Below, piece after piece: positions 32,529 through 39,258 of a DNA stretch of 64,000 bases. Each line of letters begins with the position of its first letter. Position 1 is the first letter of the stretch. Where the stretch lies: the NCBI GenBank assembly GCA_963764695.1, contig CAVXTW010000001.1, positions 186,001 to 250,000 of the forward strand. Reading direction: 5' to 3'. Under the pieces are notes generated by a model. The model was not told the DNA's origin, ran no database searches, and saw nothing but the letters and a program-made list of their open reading frames with translations. The position numbers and the translations under genes were made by a program. Source of the stretch: DATFRY01 sp963764695. Lineage in GTDB: Bacteria > Myxococcota_A > Polyangia > Haliangiales > Haliangiaceae.

Positions 32529-33743
32529 ATGAAGAAGAGGACTTCCGCCCCCTCCGCGGTAAAGCCCGTTACGACGCGGCGCAGCTTCCTGGCGAAAGCT
32601 GCTGTCGGTGCCGCCGGCGTGGCCGGTGTCGCCGTCGGCGTCGCAGCCTGCGGTCGAGAGGAGACGACCCAGCGCAAGAAAGCACCTCCAACCAACCCAG
32701 ACCAGAAGCCGCCGCCGGGACAGGCACAGGCTCCCATCACGCTGCGCTTCCAGAGCACCTGGCCGACGAAGGACATCTTCCACGAGTTCGCCGCCGACTT
32801 CGGCAAGAAGGTGAACGAGATGTCGGGCGGGCGCCTCAAGGTCGAGGTCCTGCCGGCCGGCGCCGTCGTCAAGGCGTTCGACCTCCTCGACGCGGTCAGC
32901 AAGGGCACGCTCGACGGCGGCCATGGCGTGGTCGCCTACTGGTACGGAAAGAACACGGCGATCGCGCTGTGGGGCTCGGGCCCGGCCTTCGGCATGGACC
33001 CCAACATGCTTCTCGCCTGGCACTACTACGGCGGAGGCAAGGAGCTCCTCGACGAGATCTACAAGTCGTTGAACCTGAATGTGGTGTCGTTTCTCTACGG
33101 GCCGATGCCGACCCAGCCGTTCGGCTGGTTCAAGAAACCGGTGGCCAAGGCCGACGACATGAAGGGCACCAAGTTCCGCACCGTCGGCCTGTCGATCGAC
33201 ATCTACACCGGAATGGGCGCGTCGGTGAACGCCCTGCCCGGCGGCGAGATCGTCCCGGCGCTCGACCGCGGCCTGCTGGACGCGGCCGAGTTCAACAACG
33301 CGAGCTCGGATCGCCTGCTCGGCTTCCCCGACGTCGCCAAGATCTGCATGTTGCAGAGCTTCCACCAGTGCAGCGAGCAGTTCGAGATCCTGTTCAACCG
33401 CGACAAGTACGACGCCCTCCCCGAGGACCTGCGCAGCATCATCGGTTACGCAGCGCAGGCGGCCAGCGCGGACATGAGCTGGAAGGCGATCGACCGCTAC
33501 AGCAAGGACTACGGCGAGCTGCAGGAGAAGGACGGGGTCAAGTTCTACAAGACGCCCGATTCGGTGCTCAAGCGCCAGCTCGAGATCTGGGACGAGGTGA
33601 TCAAGAAGCGCGCGGACGAAAATCCCATGTTCAAGAAGGTCCTCGAGTCGCAGAAGGCCTTCGCCCAGCGCACGGCGCGCTGGCAGAACGACACCATCGT
33701 CGACTTCAAGATGGCCTACAACCACTACTTCAGCCGCACCTGA
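32529..33743 (+). CDS. dctP: TRAP transporter substrate-binding protein (DctP family) with Tat signal
   Basis: 404 aa; RBS AGGAGAG upstream. The N-terminus has a twin-arginine motif (TTRRSFLAKA) followed by a hydrophobic stretch ending VAACGRE, a lipobox, so it is probably a Tat-exported lipoprotein. The mature part has the DctP family pattern: RLKVEVLPAGAVVKAFDLLDAV, KGTKFRTVGLSIDIYTGMGASV and LDAAEFNNASSDRLLGFPD, with the substrate Arg of the family probably within FRT. The wording WGSGPAFGMDP is typical of the organic-acid (2-oxo acid or chloroaromatic) subgroup, but the ligand cannot be decided here. First gene of a three-gene operon. Confidence 0.92.
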   Translation: MKKRTSAPSAVKPVTTRRSFLAKAAVGAAGVAGVAVGVAACGREETTQRKKAPPTNPDQKPPPGQAQAPITLRFQSTWPTKDIFHEFAADFGKKVNEMSGGRLKVEVLPAGAVVKAFDLLDAVSKGTLDGGHGVVAYWYGKNTAIALWGSGPAFGMDPNMLLAWHYYGGGKELLDEIYKSLNLNVVSFLYGPMPTQPFGWFKKPVAKADDMKGTKFRTVGLSIDIYTGMGASVNALPGGEIVPALDRGLLDAAEFNNASSDRLLGFPDVAKICMLQSFHQCSEQFEILFNRDKYDALPEDLRSIIGYAAQAASADMSWKAIDRYSKDYGELQEKDGVKFYKTPDSVLKRQLEIWDEVIKKRADENPMFKKVLESQKAFAQRTARWQNDTIVDFKMAYNHYFSRT

Positions 33744-33753
33744 GCGAGGCGCG

Positions 33754-34404
33754 ATGCAGAAGCTCCTGCTGGGGGTCGACAGGATCTCGACGGCGCTGGG
33801 CAAGGCGTTCGCCTGGCTCATCGTCGCGCTCACGGTGCTCATCACCTGGGAGGTCCTGTCGCGCAAGCTGTTCAGCTCGTCGCACCCGTGGACGTTCGAC
33901 GCGCAGATGATGATGTACGGCGTCATGTTCATGATGGCGGGCGCGTACACCCTCGCGAAGAACGGGCACGTGCGCGGCGACGTGCTCTACGGGTTCTTCC
34001 CCCCGCGGGTCCAGGCCTCGGTCGATCTCGTCCTCTACGTGTTCTTCTTCCTGCCCGGCGCGGCGGCGATGGTGTACGCGGGTTACATCTACGCCGCCGA
34101 GTCGTGGGCGATCCGCGAGCACTCCACCATCACGGTGGACGGGCCGCCGCTGTATCCGGTCAAGGCGTTCATCCCGGTGGCCGGGGCGCTGATCATGCTG
34201 CAGGGGCTCGCGGAGATCGTGCGCTGCGTGGTCTGCCTCAAGCGCGGCCAGTGGCCGTCGCGGGAGGAGGACGTCAAGGAAGTCGACGTCGAGGAGCTCA
34301 AGGAGATGGTCCACGTGCGCGATGAAGACATCGCCGCGCTGTCGGGGACCAAGGACGAGACGGCGGAAGAGACGAAGGACGCGCCGGCGGAGGACAGGCC
34401 GTGA
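33754..34404 (+). CDS. dctQ: TRAP transporter small permease subunit (DctQ)
   Basis: 216 aa, 10 nt after dctP. Four membrane helices: about residues 18-36, 50-70, 85-110 and 135-160. The family signature is in the second segment: ITWEVLSRKLFSSSHPWTFDAQMMMYGVMFM. The last 50 residues are an acidic, charged cytoplasmic extension (EEDVKEVDVEELKEM and so on), longer than in most DctQ proteins. The stop overlaps the large-subunit GTG by 4 nt (GTGA). Confidence 0.92.
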   Translation: MQKLLLGVDRISTALGKAFAWLIVALTVLITWEVLSRKLFSSSHPWTFDAQMMMYGVMFMMAGAYTLAKNGHVRGDVLYGFFPPRVQASVDLVLYVFFFLPGAAAMVYAGYIYAAESWAIREHSTITVDGPPLYPVKAFIPVAGALIMLQGLAEIVRCVVCLKRGQWPSREEDVKEVDVEELKEMVHVRDEDIAALSGTKDETAEETKDAPAEDRP

Positions 34405-36515
34405 GAAAAGAGGTCTGGTTCGGCCTCATCCTGATGGCGATCGTCGTCCTGCTCACGATCATCGCCATGCCGTCGCCGGCGGACATGAAGCCTGCCCATC
34501 TCGGGCTGATCATGCTGTCGCTGGTGGTCGTGGCGATCATGCTCGGGTTCCCGACGGCGTTCACGCTCATGGGCATGGGCACGCTGTTCACGTTCCTGGC
34601 CTACCGCTTCGGCAACCCGGACATTGCGCTGCAGCAGATGCTCGATCTCATGGTGCAGCGCACCTACGGCGTGATGACCAACGACGTCCTCATCGCCGTG
34701 CCGCTGTTCGTCTTCATGGGCTATCTGGTCGAGCGGGCCAACCTCATCGAGCGCCTGTTCAGGAGCCTGCACCTGGCGATGTCGTTCGTGCCCGGCTCGC
34801 TGGCGGTGGCGACGCTCGCCACCTGCGCGCTGTTCGCCACGGCCACCGGCATCATCGGCGCGGTGGTGACGCTCATGGGCCTGCTCGCGCTGCCGGCCAT
34901 GCTGCGCTCGGGATACGACATCAAGCTCTCGGCGGGCGTGATCACCGCCGGTGGCTGCCTCGGCATCCTCATCCCGCCCTCGGTGCTGCTCATCCTCTAC
35001 GGCGCCACGGCAGGTGTCTCGGTGGTCAAGCTGTACGCCGGTGCGCTGTTCCCGGGCATGTTGCTCGCGGGCATGTACGTCGCGTACGTGGTCATCCTCG
35101 TGAAGCTCAAGCCGCATCTCGCTCCGGTGCCTCCGGTGGAGGAGCGGCGCGCGGTGGTGCCCGAGCGCCTGCGCCCGGTCGCCGGTGGAGATCGCAGGCG
35201 CGCCCTGCCGGGGCTGGTGCGGGCCGTGCGCAACCCGCCGGCCGGCCTGTCGCGGCGCTTCCTGGTGGGCCAGCTCGTCATCGCGCTCATCCCGGCCTTC
35301 GTCGTCGTCGTCGGCTTCTCCTTCATCTATCGGGTCGTCACGGCCGCGCCCGAAGGCGATCTGGTCGAGAGCGCGGCTGGACGTACGGGTTCGGCCGGCG
35401 CTGCGAGGGAGCCAGCCGGAGCCCCGGGCCTGGCCGAACCGCCCGGTAGCGGCGAGAGCGCGCCGGCTGCAGGTGGACTGGCCGAGCCTCCGGGCGCCGA
35501 GAGCTCGAAGCCGGAGCCGGCGGCAGCCGGCGGGCTGGCCGAGCCTCCGCCGACCGAGAGCTCGCCGCCCGAGCCGAGCGGGGGCGGGCTGGCCGAACCA
35601 CCGGGAGCCGAGACCGCGGAGCCGGAGCCGAGCCGCCCGGGCGGGCTGGCCGAGCCTCCGGGAGCCGAGAGCTCGACGCCGCAGCCTTCCACCGCGGGCG
35701 CTCGCAGCCCGGCGCAGCCTTCGAAGCGTGATCGCGGCGCCGACCCGGTGACTGCGTCGAGGTCAGCGCCGGCGGCGTTCTGGATCGCGCTGGCGGCCGC
35801 TCTGCTGCTCCTCGTCTTCCACTACGCGATCTTCACCTTCGAGCGGCTCGAGATCCTGAAGATGCTGCTCACGTCGTTCTTCCCGCTGACCATCCTCATC
35901 GTCTCGGTGCTGGGATCGATCCTCTTCGGCTGGGCGACCCCGACCGAGGCGGCCGCGCTCGGCGCCGCCGGCGCGATGCTGCTCACCGCGGCGTACAAGC
36001 AGTTCACCTGGCGCGTCGTCAAGGAGTCGGTGTTTCTCACCGCCAAGACCTCGGCGATGGTCTGCTGGCTGTTCGTCGGCTCGAGCATCTTCTCGGCCGC
36101 CTTCGCGCTGCTCGGCGGGCAGGGTCTGGTCGAGAACTGGGTCCTCGGCATGAACCTCACGCCGCTGCAGTTCATGATCCTGGCCCAGGTGATCATCTTC
36201 CTGCTCGGCTGGCCGCTCGAGTGGACCGAGATCATCGTCATCTTCATGCCGATCTTCATCCCGCTGCTCGACAACTTCGGGATCGATCCGCTGTTCTTCG
36301 GGCTGCTGGTGGCGCTGAATCTGCAGACAGCCTTCCTCTCGCCCCCGGTGGCCATGGCCGCCTTCTATCTCAAGGGCGTCGCCCCGCCGCACGTCACGCT
36401 CAACCAGATCTTCATGGGCATGATGCCCTTCATGGTCATCCAGGTCGTCGCCATGGTCCTGCTCTATCTCTTCCCGGCGATCGGCCTCTGGCTGCCCGAG
36501 GTGATGTACCGCTGA
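34401..36515 (+). CDS. dctM: TRAP transporter large permease (DctM) with a large repeat-containing insert
   Basis: 704 aa from the GTG overlapping the dctQ stop. The N-terminal half (residues 1-245) and the C-terminal half (about 455-704) each match DctM: GGCLGILIPPSVLLILYGA on one side, and GWPLEWTEIIVIFMPIF and LQTAFLSPPVAMAAFYLKGV on the other. Between them, at the central loop, lies an insert of about 210 residues. It contains one hydrophobic segment (LVIALIPAFVVVVGFSFIY) and five GLAEPP repeats (35427-35700). A normal DctM is about 430 aa. The energy source is an ion gradient, Na+ or H+, by family. Function of the insert is unknown. Confidence 0.9.
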   Translation: MRKEVWFGLILMAIVVLLTIIAMPSPADMKPAHLGLIMLSLVVVAIMLGFPTAFTLMGMGTLFTFLAYRFGNPDIALQQMLDLMVQRTYGVMTNDVLIAVPLFVFMGYLVERANLIERLFRSLHLAMSFVPGSLAVATLATCALFATATGIIGAVVTLMGLLALPAMLRSGYDIKLSAGVITAGGCLGILIPPSVLLILYGATAGVSVVKLYAGALFPGMLLAGMYVAYVVILVKLKPHLAPVPPVEERRAVVPERLRPVAGGDRRRALPGLVRAVRNPPAGLSRRFLVGQLVIALIPAFVVVVGFSFIYRVVTAAPEGDLVESAAGRTGSAGAAREPAGAPGLAEPPGSGESAPAAGGLAEPPGAESSKPEPAAAGGLAEPPPTESSPPEPSGGGLAEPPGAETAEPEPSRPGGLAEPPGAESSTPQPSTAGARSPAQPSKRDRGADPVTASRSAPAAFWIALAAALLLLVFHYAIFTFERLEILKMLLTSFFPLTILIVSVLGSILFGWATPTEAAALGAAGAMLLTAAYKQFTWRVVKESVFLTAKTSAMVCWLFVGSSIFSAAFALLGGQGLVENWVLGMNLTPLQFMILAQVIIFLLGWPLEWTEIIVIFMPIFIPLLDNFGIDPLFFGLLVALNLQTAFLSPPVAMAAFYLKGVAPPHVTLNQIFMGMMPFMVIQVVAMVLLYLFPAIGLWLPEVMYR
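35427..35700 (+). repeat. Five GLAEPP peptide repeats in the DctM insert
   Basis: The hexapeptide GLAEPP starts at 35427, 35475, 35532, 35586 and 35643, spaced 48, 57, 54 and 57 nt. Units are separated by Ser/Glu/Pro-rich spacers (GAESSKPEPAAAG type). Codon use differs between copies (GAACCG, GAGCCT, GAGCCT, GAACCA, GAGCCT), so the array is not a recent slippage product and is likely maintained. Confidence 0.8.
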
Positions 36516-36590
36516 GCCGGCGGCGGGCCGGCCTCGCACCACCGCGGAGCGATCGGCGGGAAGATCCGCTCCGGCCGGCGTTTCGGGAGG

Positions 36591-37402
36591 GTGAGACACA
36601 CACGGCTCTCTCTCATCCTCGCGATCGTATCCGCTCCGCTCGCCGGACCTCCGGCGCGCGCCAGCACCTTCGTGCCGCCGTGCGGCAGCGCGTGCACCCC
36701 CGCGGTCGTGGATGGCGACGTCGGCACGCTCGAGTACGGCGGCGGCGTCACCTACCCGCTGTCGAACTTCGGGGGGAACACCCCCAACGGCGAGGCCCGC
36801 CTCCAGCTCGACGGCGAGGTGCTGCAGGTCGGGCTGCGGCTGCCGGCGCCGGCGGCCACCGCCTCGCAGCGCGGGAGCATCTCCGTCCGGCTCGACGCCG
36901 CTCGCCTGACCACGACCTGCGCGCCGGTGGCGGAGAGCCCGGGCACCGAGGACCGCATCCTCGACCTGAACTACGACCTGAGCGACACGTCGCTGACCGT
37001 CGGGCAGCGGGTCGGCAACGGCGCCGGCTGGAGATCTTCTGGACCGGCGGCTTCCCGATGTTCTTCAGCGACGCCGACACGCCCGACGGCGACATCGTGC
37101 AGCCAGGCTGGCACGCGACCATCGATCTGACCATCGGCAGCACGACCGCCACGGCGCAGGTCTGGGAGTCTGACACCAGCAACGACCACTACGACGTCAC
37201 CTCGGATGCGAACGGCGACCTGGACGCCTTCTTCCGCGTCACCGACGCCAGCGGCCTGGTCGAGCGTGTCTCGAGCGGCGGCGTCACCCTCGACAACCTC
37301 GGCACCCTCGAGCAGAGCCCGGGCGGCTTCGTCACCACGACGACCGGCACGACCGGCGAGAAGGCGACCGCGGTCCACGTCATCACGGCCCAGGAGCTCT
37401 GA
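36591..37402 (+). pseudogene. Secreted protein, paralogue of the EEP-domain protein, with one frameshift
   Basis: A GTG at 36591, next to GGGAGG, opens a signal peptide (LSLILAIVSAPLAGPPARA) and a domain with VVDGDVGTLEYGGGVTYPLSNFGG. The frame fails after GVGNGAGW-like wording at about 37030. The continuing frame has EIFWTGGFPMFFSD, then PGWHATIDLTIG, DTSNDHYDVTSD and ends in TTGTTGEKATAVHVITAQEL, stopping at 37402. One missing G near 37030 explains the break (GCTGGAGATC would need CTGGGAGATC). The repaired length is about 270 aa. Both ends match the protein at 43026-45194, which carries an EEP-like core between them. Function unknown. Confidence 0.75.
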
Positions 37403-37424
37403 TGCGGCATCGGGGCGCGTCTGG

Positions 37425-37690
37425 TCAATCGGCAGCGAGCAGTCGCTCGAGGCTGAGATCCAGCTGGCTGTCGATGAGCCAGCGCAGGACCGGCAGCGAC
37501 GCGTCGGTGACCCGCCAGCGCGCGACCAGGCGAGCGCGGACGGTGCTGCCGAGGGCCTGCTTGGCGTCGCGATCCAGCGCGCGGCGGTGGCCCGGTGCAC
37601 CGAGTACATGCCGGCGATGACGTCGATGCCGACGCGCTCCACCAGGTGGAGGCGCAGGATGGCGCGGTCGCGACGAAGTCGGTGCAACCG
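37425..37690 (-). pseudogene. Remnant of a sigma-70-family factor C-terminus (region 4-like), frameshifted
   Basis: On the minus strand, RDRAILRLHLVERVGIDVIAG and MYSVHRATAARWIA match the sigma-70-like HTH of a myxobacterial family. One missing G near 37603 shifts the frame, after which DAKQALGSTVRARLVARW and PVLRWLIDSQLDLSLERLL continue to a TGA at 37425-37427. No N-terminal sigma domains are present upstream; that DNA reads as another remnant. A start codon (TTG, 37687) may be fortuitous. It looks like a dead fragment and not a functional sigma factor. Confidence 0.6.
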
Positions 37691-38057
37691 CTCGTCGCGG
37701 CCGGATCCTCCTGGCAGAAGCGGAAGTGCGTGGCGATCGGCTGGCTCGGCACCTTCTGGGTCACGCCGTTGTGCTCGTCGGCCGCGCGTCGCGACGGCTG
37801 CGGGCGCACCACGATCTGGTCGTTGACCGTGTGGCGGAAGCTGGTGACCAGGATCGAGCCGTTGTGATGCGACTCGGCAACGATCTCCGGCGTCCCGGCC
37901 TCGCCGTCCGGCACCGGCGCCGGCTCGCAGGCATCGCCCATCGTGACCGCCTGGTGCTGCTCCTCGGACAGCCGCTGCCGGCGTCGTCCGGTCGCAGCGA
38001 GCAGGCCGACAGCACGAGCGCTGCCGATGCGGCGAGAGCGGCGACGCTGTGTTTCAT
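37690..38057 (-). pseudogene. Lipoprotein gene remnant, frameshifted and fused to the sigma fragment
   Basis: ATG 38057 opens a good lipoprotein signal (KHSVAALAASAALVLSACS). After about 30 residues the reading switches frame near 37985. The second frame has EEQHQAVTMGDACEPAPVPD, then EIVAESHHNGSILVTSFRHT, QKVPSQPIATHFRFCQEDP and SGCTDFV, which reads like a secreted domain. It has no own stop before it runs into the sigma-like fragment. The product family is unknown. It is probably nonfunctional unless the indels are assembly errors. Confidence 0.45.
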
Positions 38058-38088
38058 GCACCTCATCGAGACCTCCCTGAACGCAGTC

Positions 38089-38582
38089 TCAGTCCGGGGC
38101 GATGCCGGGACCGAGCGAGTCGAGACGGACGCGGGCGATGGAGACGCCCTGGCTGCGCGAGAAGACGGTCGCGAACGCCTCCTCGCAGGTGAAGCCGAGC
38201 CACGCCGCCGTCAACCGACAGGCTCGGCGACAGCGCGATGCCCGGGTTGCCCGGGTGCGGCCAGTCGACGACCAGCTGCCGGCAGGAAAGCGATCCCAGG
38301 TCGGCCGCGCACGGCTCCCAGCGGATCGGCGCGGGCAAGTCAGCCGACGGCGGCAGCCATAGCGGACATTCGGGGCTCCACCCGGAGAAGCGCGTCCAGG
38401 TGGACGGGATCGATGCCGGCCGGTCGGCGGCCACATCGGCGGCGCTGGCCGTGCGCGCCTGCGCCGGATCGGGCGCCGCGCGGTTGCTAGCCGGACGCCG
38501 CGATCGCAGCGATCAGGCCGATCGCCCAAAGCCATCTGTCTGTCGCCGTCGCAGGTGCGGCGGCGAGCCTCGCGCAGCGCAT
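38089..38582 (-). pseudogene. Secreted-protein remnant with two frameshifts
   Basis: ATG 38582 gives a signal-like stretch (DRWLWAIGLIAAIAASG) that meets a stop near 38489 unless the frame changes. The next frame has PSTWTRFSGWSPECPLWLPP and CRQLVVDWPHPGNPGIALS, then switches again near 38205 to GFTCEEAFATVFSRSQGVS and ends at 38089. Cys-rich extracellular proteins with this pattern are common in myxobacteria. Two shifts in 500 nt suggest either decay or poor consensus sequence here. Function unknown. Confidence 0.4.
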
Positions 38583-38705
38583 GAGTCGCACCCTCGAGCT
38601 CCCGTGGTCGAGTCATCTCTGACCTCATCCACGGAACGCTTCGAGGGAGCGGTTCTTCCCGGCCGCTCGCCGCGCCGGAGCGCGCGCCGGGTCAGCGCCC
38701 GGAAG

Positions 38706-39236
38706 TCACAGGCTGCCCAGCTGCTCGAACATCTGCTCGGTGACCTCTTCGTGTGTGACGGCGGCTTCGACGACGACGCCGATGAACTCCGCGGAGAAGG
38801 GCGGGTCGCCGACCGGATGCGGCCCCTTCGGCGGCGGGCCCTTGATGCCACCCTGTACGCCGATCGTGGCGGTCAGCCCGGCCTCGTGGTGCGCCGCAGC
38901 GGCACCGGCGATGGCGCCCATGAGGTTGGACTGGTCGCCCATCGGGACCCGATACAGCCACAGCGCCTGCCTGTCGCCCACCCCGAGGGCGAAGAAGGAG
39001 CGGTCGTCGGCGGGCGTCAGCAAGACCTGCAAATGCTCGAGGTCGCGCGGAAACAGCTCGTCCGCACCGGGTCCACCTCGCACCCAGTCGACGAGCGGGG
39101 GCGACACGCAAGCTCCGCAGGCAGCCTCCGCCGTCGTCAGCGTGGGCTCGTCCTCGACGGTGACGCATCCGGCGATGAGCGCGACGGCGAGCGGGAACCA
39201 GAGGCGGAGGGGGATTGACCTGGCCGGGCGCTGCAT
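38706..39236 (-). CDS. Lipoprotein of unknown function
   Basis: 176 aa from ATG 39236. The signal LRLWFPLAVALIAGCVTVED contains a lipobox with Cys at about residue 24. The mature protein has a beta/alpha pattern with RDLEHLQVLLTPADDRSFFAL and a Gly/Pro-rich section (GGIKGPPPKGPHPVGDPP) before a C-terminal helix EEVTEQMFEQL. I do not recognise the family. It lies 22 nt downstream of the CHAT-domain gene on the same strand, so it may be the third gene of that operon. Confidence 0.7.
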   Translation of the reverse strand: MQRPARSIPLRLWFPLAVALIAGCVTVEDEPTLTTAEAACGACVSPPLVDWVRGGPGADELFPRDLEHLQVLLTPADDRSFFALGVGDRQALWLYRVPMGDQSNLMGAIAGAAAAHHEAGLTATIGVQGGIKGPPPKGPHPVGDPPFSAEFIGVVVEAAVTHEEVTEQMFEQLGSL

Positions 39237-39258
39237 CTTCGTCTCCTGATATCGGTGT

